A DNA stretch of 64,000 bases from the NCBI GenBank assembly GCA_027924585.1, contig BSBM01000608.1, positions 10,188,501 to 10,252,500 of the forward strand, read 5' to 3'. Under the pieces are notes generated by a model that saw only the letters and a program-made list of their open reading frames with translations, searched no databases and was not told the origin of the DNA. The translations under genes and the position numbers were made by a program. How positions within the stretch are numbered: the first letter of the stretch is position 1; every line of letters begins with the position of its first letter. This document shows positions 45,539-56,484 of this stretch, one piece after another. Source of the DNA: Larix kaempferi (lineage: Eukaryota; Streptophyta; Pinopsida; Pinales; Pinaceae).

Positions 45539-48500
45539 TGTCAGAACCCGAAATTTCTGAAAAATTTAAAATTTTTATTATAACAATAAATGTTAACTAA
45601 TTGCACTCCTGGTCCTGTTTAAATTCAGTAACTAATCATAATTTAGTTAACCAGGTTCTGTTTAATACGAATGTAATTTTTCTGATTATAAAAGTTGACT
45701 GTTTTCTTTCAATCTCCAAAGGGAGAGCTAGCCAAAGCTGGCTGGCTTACTTAGCTTACGAGCTAATGCATAATTTGTCTTTTGATCGCAGGTACACCGG
45801 GGAAGTATGCATCACTGAATTTTAATCTTTGTAAGTATCAAGCTCCTTTCCCTGCACTGTAAAAACTTAAAGAAGATCTATTTACTATTACTGGTTGTCG
45901 TGTAAGACAGTAAAGTTCTTTTCATGTAAATTTATAATTGAATAAAGACTGATAGTCTGCCTCGACATGATATCTCTTAACCCGGACAGTATCATCAGGT
46001 TTACAATGTATTACAAAGTTTCCGTCGTATCCATTGCGATATGAACATGACCTTATATTAATGATGTAACTATCACTGTAACAAGTTGTTTATATCATGT
46101 TTACTGTTTGCATATAGTGACGTTTGCGTTTATGTGATATAATGTCGACTATTACCGGTGATTACTGCTGTGTGCACGTGTTATTAGCATGAGTGGGAGT
46201 TGTGACGCCTCTAGCGATGTTCCATTATATTCATCTATGTTTTCAAGATTCCAACGTCCGCTTAACGTTATTGTTTAACTTGTGCCATCTAACTCTGTCT
46301 TTGTTTAAATCTATGTTCATGGTATGGACTTGTAGATGAGTTTATATTTAGACCTCATGATAATGAATATTGTTATTTTCATTGTTGTTTAATTAACAAT
46401 AGTATCGAGAGGATATCATGATAGGATATAATAACAATGGTGTAACTCATCATAAGGTTATGGTAACATTTCAATGTTTAAGTTATATGGAGTATTCATT
46501 GAAACTTTGACTATAACATTGTTTTAAATGACTGTAGGTAAAAATATGATGCGCCCTTGACATATCGATGACTTGGTTTTTAATATATATATACATTACA
46601 ATGATTGTGCAACAATCATAGTGTTCCCATACGTTGGGCAAACTTTATATCCATTGCAAATGATTTTAAATCGGTGAACAACGATTTGAATGGCAACCAA
46701 ACTATATGAACTCGACCCATGCTACGTTGATAAATTTTATTGCTACGTGTTTGGCTCTCCTCCATGCATTTGGCGATATATAAGCTAATAATGAAACCCT
46801 ACCAGGTCATTGTCTTTGCCTTCGGGCTCGAGTTCTAAGGGAGAAACCCTCCATGTCTGAATTTGGTAGTTGGGCACTGTAAAAATGCAAATGCTTTGGT
46901 TCAGGTCTCGTCGTTTCATTCTGTGGTAGGATAGAGGTCCTCGGCTCTGCTAATAGCGTCTGCTACAGTTTCGTTGTTTCTTGGTCTCGTTGTCATTCTA
47001 AGTTTGAGTCTCAGCTACTTACTGTCTTCCACTGTCGCTGGTGTGAGTATGAAGCAGGTTTTTGCTATTTGTTTTTATTCCAGAGGTGATTGTGTATCTG
47101 GGTTTGGGGTGTGCTTCTCGACTGGTTCAATCCCAGCTTAAGGGTTTCGTCTGGAATGCTGCTTGTCGCGGATGTCAATAGAAAGGTTATGAGAGTTTCC
47201 CTTGCTCCTCCAACTGACGAATGTGATGGGGTTCTACTGCTTGTTCCCACTGGTGGCTACCAGGTTGTCCACGAGTTGCATTCCCCCATGGGCTCAGGTA
47301 AGGTAATGTCCATATTTTCATAGTTTGGTTTTACATAGAATGTTTAGATTTACACTATTATTTAACAGCTCTCGACATTGATAACGTGGCTAACATCTCT
47401 CGGCATTTGAATATATGCAGGTCACACTGTTCTGAAGGTGCACAGGGCTTCATCTCCAGCACTGGCTTCTCCGGGTAAGCCTGGTTATCCACGGTTGTCT
47501 CTTCCTTTGTTGGTTTTGATGTGTTAGGGTTAAGTTTTGGAGGGAAACACCTGTGTAATGGGGTCGTTATTACTCTTGTGACATGGGTACAGTCACCTGT
47601 ATAAATTGTTTTGTTTGTATATAAAGGGTTTAATACCTCGTCATGTTTTAGGAAGAACCATCTACGGCTCAAACTGTATAAGGCCAGGGGATTGGTTATT
47701 GTCGTTTTGTTTTCTATATGTAGGGTTTTACTCACACTGTATAAGTTAATGTTTAATGTAATATTGGGTCTGTCATGGCCGTGTATCACCCTGCGTTTTT
47801 GTTAAATGAATAGAGTGTTTGAAATATAAGGATGATTGAGTTCTCCGATACCTGCACGGGATGATAACTCTAATGTAGGGAATCCATGTATCGTCTCTCT
47901 GTGTTTTCTTGGATTTTGAATGTTTAATAAAAGAATGTGGATGTTTCGACCATAACTGTAATAGTTAATTAGTATAGGGTTAACCTGGCGAGTTGGGGTT
48001 CTGTTCTATGTTCAAAACATATATATGGAAATGTTGAATTCGGTGGTGATTGGAACAAGTTGTGAAAATTTTGTTTTGGTTCTTGTATAAATATTTAATA
48101 TAACTGTGGATAAAATTTATATACATAAACTATGTATAAACCTCCTGTAGGTTCTGTCTGTCATATAAGGCATTCTTTTCTTTTGTTTTCAGTCTGTCAA
48201 ATGAGTGTGATCAGGCTACGGCCGTGTTAGGTTTGTGGTCTACTCTTAATGAGAAATATTTATAATGAAATAAATATTATTATAGTGAATAATACGAGGG
48301 TTGGTAACAGCCAATAATGGTTGCGTTCGTTGATAGTTTCTCTGCGTTTAAATATGTGACTATAAATAATACAACCTACGACAGAGTTGTGTATTTCATA
48401 TAATACCAGCTCGGTAAGAACAGTGATTCTATGCTTATGATTGGGATAGTGAAACATTAAAGTCTTTATGTACCAAGACTTGGCTTTGAGCCAGTCCATA

Positions 48501-49920
48501 TATTTGTCTTGTTTTATAATGACTCTGTTATTCTGTGTTGTGACAACATGGCTGTAAATACTATAGTATTAGTTTTTTTTTTAAAAGTCAAAAACAATTT
48601 ATAGTTTCAGTGTTTGCATTTGACTATGATTTGAATGAGAGTGTAGGGAAAGTTTTTTTTTAAACAATGAAACATTGTTGCAGCTACATCTTTTGGATAT
48701 TTGATAACTGTCAATTATATTCTGGGAATAGATAAATATAATGATATGTGTTTTGTTTTCCTTTAGCTCGATACAAAGAATGACCTGTATCTATAGTTGA
48801 CTGAAATATGAAACAAATATATATACAGGTATATTGCTCTAATAGAAACTATTCCTGTACATCTAATAGAAAATATCTTACAGTAAATCTAAGATTTATC
48901 TATGTCTATTCTTATGATTGTTTAATAAATATAATTCTGGAATAACTACTGTTTAATATTCTGTCTATTATTTAATTATTAATAGAAATTCTAGAAATAC
49001 ATAAACATGATATTTGATAACTGTAACAGTAACAAATATATTCTGCATAGGATAATTACTCTATTTAAATGATAATAGGGAAAATTCTAAAACATCTGAG
49101 TTCTGAAATTTATACCAAAAGACACTACAGAAAGTCTGATCTACTGAAAATGATTACAGTCAAAACACAGTTGAAATAGTCTATTCCATATGAAAATTAA
49201 TTAAACAAACAGCAGGAAGAGTGACAGAACCTGTAGCTATGGTAGACAATAACAGCGATGGGAGGCTGTTCCTCCCTACCAATTCCTGGAGAGTGCCCAG
49301 ACAGCACTTCTCAAGACCCCCGAGCTTGCTCTGGTCTAACTGGCTGGAATCTAGGTACAGCCAACAATTCCCTCAGCCAAAGCAGCTATACTGGAACCAA
49401 GTTACTGCAACTTCCTGACTCACAACACTTCCTTACTAATTTTCCCACTTCCTCAATGGGACTCCTGAATAGCATTCACCTGAATGTATTATCCCTCTAG
49501 AACAATTGCTAAACCCCCAGCTCAGTTCATTGAGTAGTATTTAAAAGATTGCCTAGGTCTTAGTTGGGCTAACTGTCATTAATGAGCCACCTGCTCAGAT
49601 TCCACTTTCTTGGGGAATCATGACCCCAAAATATAGGGAAGTTGCCACCTGCAACTCAGGAAGTGTTTGAGGATGCTGCCACTTGTCTTTTGTCCTTCCA
49701 CCTAATTCCATCCACCAGTTAGACCAGTAACCTCTTTTTAACAGCTCTCCCATGCTGTTGTCTCCATAATTTATTTATTAATAATAATTATTCAGAATTT
49801 ACATTCCATTTCTGGAGACTCTGCTGAGTCATCCATTCCTACTTAGCATTAAATTTAACATAATGTCTCAGGAATATTAAAAATAATTACATTATTTTAA
49901 TAAAATTGGGGTATGTGACA
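45539..49920 (-). repeat. G4 5' LTR, 4382 bp
   Basis: Full partner of 36255-40636. Differences are scattered substitutions, for example three clustered at about 45602-45606, and length changes in a T run near 48580. The transcription start should lie within it on the minus strand; I could not place a convincing TATA box. Confidence 0.96.
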
Positions 49921-50352
49921 GTTACACTACCCAAATAAGGACCAACAGATTGAAGTGCGCAAGGTGCAATTACATTGGTCATATCGCAAAGTATTTTCAA
50001 ACTATGAGATGTTATGCTTGTGATGGATTTGAACATAAGGATATGTGTTGTCGAAGAACGGTGAACTGTCCAAATGGAAACATGTTGTGCAAAACCAATC
50101 GAAATACAAGGACCAAAAGGGAAGATTGTCAAGCACATAATCAAAATGGAAATGCGCACATGAAAACATGGGTAAGGAAGACTTCTCAAACTTGCGTAGA
50201 ACAAAATGACAAGCCAAGTATGTCTCAAGCAGCAAGTGATTGCTTCCCCTCTTGCTAATCTCTAAGATATTGAGTGAGATCCTTGAATTCAACACGATGC
50301 TTATTAGGAATTCAAGGAGTGTGTTAGTGAAGGGTACAATTAAAGAATATTA
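49921..50352 (+). pseudogene. C3 zinc-knuckle remnant after G4
   Basis: Frame 49950-50258 reads KCARCNYIGHIAKYF (a knuckle whose last Cys is F), MRCYACDGFEHKDMCC and MKTWVRKTSQTC, resembling the second gag zinc region of SIRE-like elements. The protease that should follow is missing; 50259-50352 is noncoding up to M1. This is the continuation of C3 split by G4. Confidence 0.7.
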
Positions 50353-50953
50353 TTAGAGGAAATTTGGGGTCTAAAATGGGCCTTATAAGAAAACGAGCCA
50401 AACATAATTTCTTGTTGAGTTGGAATTCAAGAACCAATAGAATTTCAATAAAATGAGTCAACCATAATGGTTAACTTGAGATATTTGTCATAAAAAGAAC
50501 TACTTTTTTTGTTCGTATTTTCAACATACCTCCCTTTGTTTTTACTCAAATTTTGAGTCGGAGCACTCGTTGGATGCATAATTAAATTCTGCATCCAGCG
50601 AGTACCCACACTGCATACTTTTGATGGACCCCATTTCCCCAAAAACAAGAAATACCGATTATTTTCAGGTATTTCATGTATTTCTTGTTTTTGGGGTAGT
50701 GGGGCCCGTTAAAAGTATGCAGTGTGGGTACTCGCTGGATGCGGAATTTAGCTACGCATCTGACGAGTGCTACCACTCAAAATTTGAGTAAAAACAAAGG
50801 GAGGTATGTTGAAAATACGAACAAAAAAAGTAGTTTTTTTTCTTCCAAAATTAATCAATATTATTTTATTAATTTAACTATTATTTCATTATTTCAACTA
50901 TTATTTTATTATTTTCCTTAGGAGGCCCATTTTAGACCTCAAATTTCCTCTAA
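50353..50953. mobile_element. M1: 601-bp foldback (long inverted repeat) element
   Basis: The ends are inverted: ttagaggaaatttggggtct at the left and its near-complement agacctcaaatttcctctaa at the right. Inner arms also pair over long stretches: actactttttttgttcgtat with atacgaacaaaaaaagtagt, and gcgagtacccacactgcata with tatgcagtgtgggtactcgc, around a centre near 50665. No coding frame. It fits a MITE. Three-base flanks are tta and tca, so the duplication is not certain. Confidence 0.8.
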
Positions 50954-51310
50954 TCAGTGAAGTTGGTTGTCACATTATTATTATTATGTTGCAAAAGTTA
51001 TATGTGTTGAGTTGGACTGTCACAGAAAATAAAAGGAGAATGCAAATCTGTATTGTTGATAAACAGACATAAGAAAATACAAGATATGCTCATATATCCA
51101 AATAATTGATGTGATGTGTTGAAGATAGTTTTTCGCTCCTACGAAGAAAAATGAACGAAGTTGGTATCATACTCAAAAAAATTTCTTTACAAAATTACAT
51201 AAGCTCTATGTCGCATAATACAATGGGGGAGTACTATGACAAGAATAGATGAAGCACACAACTACATGAGATGATTATGCACAACTTCATGAGGTGTTGA
51301 AATCAATGCT
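50954..51310 (+). other. C3 3' untranslated region
   Basis: AT-rich DNA between M1 and the PPT with no open frame. It contains ggggagtactatgacaagaa-type sequence. The pol region expected in a full SIRE-like copy is absent here. Confidence 0.6.
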
Positions 51311-51322
51311 AAAAGGGGATAT
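51311..51322 (+). promoter_or_regulatory. C3 polypurine tract
   Basis: aaaaggggatat ends directly at the 3' LTR start (51323). Confidence 0.85.
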
Positions 51323-52133
51323 TGTTGAACTTTGGTTGTCATTGATGTCAACTGATGTCAAAGAGGATTCAATATTCTTGTGCCAGTTTGAAGAAATATA
51401 TGAAATCCACTTTGACGAAGTATATCCAATTGTACTAGGTTAAAGAAGTATATGAAATATAGATTGAAGAAGTATATGGATGCCAGTATGAAGAAGTATA
51501 TCTAGAAATGCATCTATTCTGAAGAAATATGGTAGAGGTGTAGGTATCAAGTCCACCTAGTCATACTACTTCAAAGGTATATGAAAAAGACATGGTTGGA
51601 CAAGGTTTGGGAGTGTGCAAGCAACTTGGAACAAGAAACGGTTGAACAAGGAAGCAAGTCTTGACAGCGTGCAAGACTCACAAATCAAAATAATCATTCA
51701 AGTTATTGGAGCACACAAGAGTACCAAAAGCATGTAGTGTTTGGAGAATTCAAGTCATCAATTCCTACAACTGATGGTACATAAAGGGCGCAAGTCCCTC
51801 TAGGAAAAGGACCAAGTATGCGCAAGACCCACAAAGAGATGACACCTTGGCGGTGCAGAACATGACAAGTGGTGGAAGCATGAACCGTAAAGAAAATAAT
51901 AAGGAAATCCACAACCAACTTGTGGACATACAAACTGCGTAGGACAAGTATAAATAAGAAGCCAAGTTGGAGAATTTAAGCTTGGAATCCAGGAAATCTT
52001 GGAATCTTGTAAGAATGAAGAGTGGAAGATGCAGATTTAGCAAGCTTCTTATTTTGAGGCATCAAGGGCTCATGGAACCATAACAATGTGATCTAGAAGA
52101 GATACGAGTGTGCACAGGAAGAGGAATGGAAGA
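51323..52133 (+). repeat. C3 3' LTR, first part
   Basis: Aligns with 32494 to about 33326. It ends at ggaaga, where D1 begins; the last five bases gaaga (52129-52133) are the left target-site copy of D1. Confidence 0.93.
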
Positions 52134-52689
52134 TGTTATCTCTCCAGGAGTCTTTCTAGGTTGTAGTCGAAATAGCTTGGTAACTTAATCTTATTCTCAA
52201 TAATTTGTAAAATGGATCAAGTTGGATTACTAAATGAAACTCACTCACTCAAAACATGCATAGGCATACTCAGATAGATAAGGATTTTAACCACGTTGTT
52301 CAGAAAGTTTATAAAAGGTAGATGTATGTAGAAATCTTATTATGCCAGCACACTCATACAAAAGCATATATGAATGGCTAATCACAATAGATAAATGATA
52401 CTTGGCATTCAATTTATCAATACAAAGATAGGATGACAACTATCAAGCATAAGACAAAAAGAACATACATGAAATAAGCATTTCACTGCAAGTACAGAAA
52501 GGTAGAAAAGGAAAACTGAACGTAAATGGAAAAAGAAGCTTATATAACCAAGATGCAATGAGAAGTCTGATAGTAATATCACAAAAAGTCTCCAAAGTCG
52601 AACCATTTTTCTACATAAGTCACAGGCTTTATAGCATTTACAAAAACGTTCAAGATCCTGAAAAACTGGATCGAATCTACTAAAAATAG

Positions 52690-53022
52690 CCATTTAAAAA
52701 TAGCTTTCTGAAAAGTATGAAAGAGTCCTACATTCAAAAAGTAACCGCCATATTGCCAGTCCTCCTATCTTTGACAGTTGTAATGGGCCTTCGGAGGTTG
52801 GTGAGTGAGGTTGAAACTGCTGCCCAGAGAATCTGCAGGCCATCTTTTCCCAAAATAGACAAGAAGATTCCTCTTCTCACCTTGCTGGCGCCCTTCAGTC
52901 TGGAACATAAAATTTATCATGATACCTTTAAATGTTTATCCTTCATTAGAAAACGCACTCGAGGTGTTTGGATCAGCAAAAGTCAAGTTTGGTGCAAAAA
53001 ACAGCCTTCTGCGTTATTTTGT
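52690..53022. other. D1 left arm, no gene recognised
   Basis: A plus-strand open frame at 52717-53052 (111 codons) has no motif I recognise; the DNA next to it starts the stem-loop cluster. Treated as noncoding. Confidence 0.4.
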
Positions 53023-53259
53023 ATTTTTGGAAGCTGGAAAGGCTGGGTTTAAATTTTATTAGCTACTGAAAGCCCTTCTTTCGGTGGCTAATGAACAATT
53101 TAGCGTGTTCGCCTAAGCCATCGAGGCACCTTTAGATGTTTGGAGTTGGCCTCTCTTTTCAGTAACTAGAAGAGTCCTGCCTTTATATTGTAAGCCGCCA
53201 AAAATTGGATTTTTTGGTAGCTAATGAACAATTTCCATGTTCGCCTAAGCCACCGAAAA
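53023..53259. repeat. D1 stem-loop cluster, left
   Basis: Three units in which tttcggtggc- or ttttggtagc-type sequence is followed 25-35 bases later by its complement: 53023-53072 (imperfect), 53079-53124 and 53211-53259. Loops share ctaatgaacaatt and gttcgcctaa. The same units occur at 55079-55385. Confidence 0.75.
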
Positions 53260-53314
53260 TTGTGCTTGATCTAGCCTACAAAACTTTTGACAAAACTGTG
53301 TTTTATGAATTCTA

Positions 53315-53608
53315 CTATGCATCTTCTTGCTGTTTGGATTTCTCTTCATCCTGGGCCAAAACCAAAGTGTCAGCAAAACTGACTGCTGCTGCTGCTAAGG
53401 TGTCAAGGTCTGAGTGTACCTTAGGTTGGGGTTTCGGAGTCATTTCCTTATTTCTCATAAGCTCAACCCTCCTACTCAATCTAATATTGTCTCTTATCAG
53501 TCTTATATTTCTCCCTTTCAACTTGCTATGTTTTTTGGTTAACCCTTGAAAGGAGGTATACAACTCATTATTTCTTTCAGTCAACCTTTCATTATTCTCC
53601 TTGATCAC
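53315..53608 (-). CDS. D1 small ORF, coiled-coil-like
   Basis: 97 codons; the opening residues are IKENNERLTERNNELYTSFQ, then KKHSKLKGRNIRLIRDNIRL. The first codon may be non-ATG. Regular Leu/Ile with many charged residues suggests a coiled coil, ending in DTLAAAAVSFADTLVLAQDE. It lies just downstream of the 341-codon ORF on the same strand, 27 bases apart and in a different frame (offset one base), so it may be a broken continuation. Function unknown. Confidence 0.45.
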   Translation of the reverse strand: MIKENNERLTERNNELYTSFQGLTKKHSKLKGRNIRLIRDNIRLSRRVELMRNKEMTPKPQPKVHSDLDTLAAAAVSFADTLVLAQDEEKSKQQEDA

Positions 53609-53635
53609 CCTCTAAAGTAGTTCGAGCTCATACAC

Positions 53636-54661
53636 CTATCTTAGAAGTTGAATAATCTTCTGAGATGAGGACTTCTTTGATTGGCGGGTTGATGCTTCAA
53701 CAGTTTGTTGATTCGGCTCTCCCTCAGGAATAGGTGAAAACAAATTTTTGCATCCTACCTCAGCTTTTGGTTGTTCATCCTCTTCGGAATCTGTGTATGG
53801 CAGGTTGAGGATGTTCTTTCCTTCTGAACCATCTCCCTCTTCCTCTATCTTACTACTGAACTCTAACTTATTTTTAGCCTTCTGCACTTTGAGAGCTAAG
53901 GAAAGGATGTAGACTGCAATTGGGGAAATAGCTCTCCTCTTCCTTTTTCCACTTCTAGGAGTGGAAGACTTCTTTGCACCTTCTGGCTGTAACTCTGTTT
54001 CGAACTCATTCCAGAAAAGGAAGAACACCCAGGTCATGTTTCTCCTTTGCAGCAACTCAGAAACTATGAACTTGATCAAACCGTGGTGGTATAGCCTACC
54101 TGCGATTTTGGTTGGTTGGGATCTGACTTGATGAGCCATTTTAGTTAGGGTTTTGTAGAGATAAAAAGGGAGATTTAGGGGGCTCCTTCTAGTGAAATGA
54201 TTCATCAATTTAAAATGATAAATCAACACCCTATTATATCTACCTTCACAGGTTATGTAAACCAGAATTGACTTCAGCAGATGCTGCCATTTCTCCTTAA
54301 GATAGGACATAGGAATATCCTTCTTCCATACCATATTTCTATGCTCAGGTTTCAGATAGGATCGAAATTCAAAATATTTTGTAAGAGTGGTCTTGAACCA
54401 ATTTTCTCCAGTCTCTAGAAGCTCTGTCACCTTGGCTATGAGGGATTCATCTACCTGGAATTCCTCCTTACCAATTATTGCCCTTCTGCCGTCAAATGTG
54501 AGAGAAAATGTTTCAGCTATTTGCTGATGAGATCCGTGCAGTTTTTTACAAAAATTATAACAGCCAGCATCTTTGAAGATTCGACATACCTCGGGGTACG
54601 ATTCCAGGTAACAGATGTCATTTAATTCTTTCCTGAGGACCACTCCTCCACTTTTATTCAT
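53636..54661 (-). CDS. D1 341-codon ORF, unrecognised
   Basis: Starts at ATG 54661 (MNKSGGVVLRKELNDICYLE) and is open for 341 codons, the longest unbroken frame outside G4, C2 and G1. The N-terminal half looks globular: FSLTFDGRRAIIGKEEFQVD, ENWFKTTLTKYFEFRSYLK, LKEKWQHLLKSILVYITCEG, YHFKLMNHFTRRSPLNLPFY, YHHGLIKFIVSELLQRR. The C-terminal third has basic (SGKRKRRA) and acidic stretches (KIEEEGDGSEGK, YTDSEEDEQPKAE). The layout is loosely like plant transposon-associated proteins of unknown function, but I cannot assign a family. No DDE signature seen. It is the main gene of D1 and may be a captured host gene. Confidence 0.6.
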   Translation of the reverse strand: MNKSGGVVLRKELNDICYLESYPEVCRIFKDAGCYNFCKKLHGSHQQIAETFSLTFDGRRAIIGKEEFQVDESLIAKVTELLETGENWFKTTLTKYFEFRSYLKPEHRNMVWKKDIPMSYLKEKWQHLLKSILVYITCEGRYNRVLIYHFKLMNHFTRRSPLNLPFYLYKTLTKMAHQVRSQPTKIAGRLYHHGLIKFIVSELLQRRNMTWVFFLFWNEFETELQPEGAKKSSTPRSGKRKRRAISPIAVYILSLALKVQKAKNKLEFSSKIEEEGDGSEGKNILNLPYTDSEEDEQPKAEVGCKNLFSPIPEGEPNQQTVEASTRQSKKSSSQKIIQLLR

Positions 54662-55078
54662 TCTGTAAGCTGCTTCTTGACACCTGCTATTAAAAAAAAA
54701 AAATCGGGCTTGAGGGGACGATGCAAAATGAGGGAAAAGGAGATCTCGACGACGTGGTAAGAGTGAAGGAGGAGGGGTGGCGCGGTTTACAGAAACTAAC
54801 TTCGAGGGATGTGAACTAGAGGGTTAATCATGAGGGTTTAATGACGTGTTACTATGGCATGATTACACTAGAGGTACATTGTTTAGAAAATTGGTAGACG
54901 TGAGAGGTATAAGGTTCGATCGGCCAGGGTGAGATCATGATTGCAGCAGGCTTTACCTTGGGGAAGATCATGTATTTGCTAGAAGTGACCCTTTCGACGG
55001 TTAAATAATGATCGGTCCCCTTTAAAATTCATGACTAAACCCTTCATTAGACATCTCCACCATTCGAAACTGACTTAA
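54662..55078. other. D1 upstream region of the ORF
   Basis: Noncoding; an A run (about 54690-54702, 13 bases) and G-rich runs near 54720-54790 lie just upstream of the minus-strand ORF start. It could hold the promoter; no TATA box was identified with confidence. Confidence 0.4.
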
Positions 55079-55385
55079 TTTTGGTAGCCGATGATTTTGC
55101 CTTTGACCTCGTAAGCTGCCGGAAAAGTGTTTATGAATGCCCCTGCTTTTGGTGGTTGTGGACCATTTTGCCTTTGAACTGTAAGCTGCCAAAAACCTAC
55201 CCTTTTCGGTGGCTAATGAACAACTGTCATATCCGCCTAAGCCACCGAAAACTGTTCCACAATAAATGATACGGGCCTTCCTTTTTGGTAGCTTTGAGAA
55301 AATTTGCCTTTACGCTGTAGGCTGCCGCAAACTGGGTTTTCGGTAGCTAATGAAAAATCACCCTGTCCGCCTAAGCTACCGAAAC
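55079..55385. repeat. D1 stem-loop cluster, right
   Basis: Five units: 55079-55126, 55146-55195, 55203-55251 (ttttcggtggc with gccaccgaaaa, perfect 11-bp stem), 55281-55331 and 55336-55385 (gttttcggtagc with gctaccgaaac). Two loop types alternate, attttgcctttga and ctaatgaac...ccgcctaa. Matches the left cluster. Confidence 0.8.
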
Positions 55386-55553
55386 CCGAAAATTCGTTTC
55401 GGAGAAAAAGTAACATCAACTGTTATTTCAAACTTTATCACATACTTCAAACTCTTGAAAAAGAAACTCAAATGCATATGAAAATGAAGATCTGAAATAC
55501 TTCCTATCACCTAGAAACAAACCACTAGTCTATGTTTATTTGAGGAGATAATA
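55386..55553. other. D1 right terminus
   Basis: AT-rich end with no gene; terminal sequence gaggagataata, followed by the repeated target gaaga. Confidence 0.6.
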
Positions 55554-55558
55554 GAAGA

Positions 55559-56484
55559 GTTGATAGTGCAGAGAATAATGTAGCCTATCTATGACAATTG
55601 CATGAAGGCAGAAAAATAGAAATACAGAAGATGTGTAGGTGCGTGATAACAGAATGACAGTATCTCATACAACACGCAGACAAGAACTGATGATTTAAGA
55701 TAGATGCATGAACACTGACTTGAAGTATATCTTGTAATGTGTGAAGTGAAGAAGTTTATATGATGCGCTAAGACATAATTGCAGCACAGTAATGGATGTG
55801 AATTATGATAAGGATGATCTGAGACAAGTGCGTTAAACAAAAATGCCGAATCATAGATGATGCATAGAAGGTCACAAATTATCTAAATACTGTTGCACTA
55901 AGACGTAACGGAAATGTCAAAGAAGGTGCGCAGTTCCATCCAATACTGATGCGCAAAGTCAGAACACCAACTCAATAAAAGATGCATAGTATCAATTGAA
56001 GTTGGAGATGCGCAGAAACAGAACAACATATTTAACTAGAGAACAGCCTACAGAATATGATGAATAAGCACACAGTTTGTGAAGTGCGAAGTCAATTGTC
56101 ATGTTGTGAAGTGATAAGTTAAGTTTGAAGTCAGGTGATGTATGCAATATAGTGACAACAAGATTATAGCATACAAAAGGTGCACATAGCATAATGAAGA
56201 GTGCACGGATCAGAAGAACAAGAAAGTAATATCTTCTTCTTTTGTATTAGGGAGGAAGGACGAGATCAGGAGAAAGGGTTTGAATCCTCCTTCCAATTTG
56301 AGCTCGTAAATAAGTGAGTTGGTGCTTACTTTAGGTCAGTGCTTGTAAAACTAGGGGGTTGGTGCCTCCTTCCAATTGGTGCTGGAGAAATTAGGAAGTG
56401 AGTGCTTCCATGTAAAAATTATGCGTGTTGTGATCATGTGATTTTGAATGTTTTATTTATGGTGGATTCATAATTAAATTTTAT
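55559..56484 (+). repeat. C3 3' LTR, second part (truncated)
   Basis: Resumes with gttgatagtgcagagaataatg, matching 33330 onward, and runs to about ttaaatttt, where homology with the 5' LTR stops about 105 bases short of its end. G3 RT sequence follows directly, so the terminal LTR piece is deleted. Confidence 0.88.

Larger units (their letters stand above)
36255..49920 (-). mobile_element. G4: young Ty3/gypsy chromovirus with 4.38-kb LTRs
   Basis: Two 4382-bp LTRs (36255-40636, 45539-49920) flank a short internal region (about 4.9 kb) on the minus strand with PBS, gag, protease, RT, RNase H, integrase with chromodomain-like tail, and PPT. It is inserted in C3 with a near-perfect 5-bp target duplication. 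About 45 base differences between the LTRs by eye (about 1%) show a recent insertion. One in-frame stop separates the gag start from the rest; otherwise the polyprotein is continuous. Confidence 0.96.
52134..55553. mobile_element. D1: 3420-bp insertion with short inverted ends and 5-bp duplication
   Basis: The C3 3' LTR is interrupted here: gaaga occurs at both sides (52129-52133, 55554-55558) but once in the 5' LTR. The left end is tgttatctctcc; the right end read on the other strand is tattatctcctc, 9 of 12 identical. No LTRs, no poly-A and no recognised transposase. It carries two minus-strand ORFs (54661-53636 and 53608-53315) flanked by clusters of short stem-loop units. This looks like a DNA-transposon-type insertion of unassigned family, perhaps non-autonomous. 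Confidence 0.75.
32494..56484 (+). mobile_element. C3: SIRE-like copia element, host of G4, M1 and D1
   Basis: Plus-strand element. 5' LTR 32494-34388, PBS 34391-34402, gag-like remnant 34454-35560, coiled-coil piece to 36254; interrupted by G4; gag/zinc-knuckle remnant 49921-50258; M1; noncoding; PPT 51311-51322; 3' LTR 51323-56484, itself split by D1. No protease, integrase or RT is present, so it is a non-autonomous or deleted copy. LTR copies differ at roughly a tenth of positions in the parts compared by eye, so it is much older than G4. Confidence 0.9.

Noticed and set aside
52134-55553. D1 as an LTR retrotransposon or Helitron
   Set aside because: The two ends are not direct repeats, there is no PBS or PPT, and Helitrons make no target duplication and have no inverted ends.
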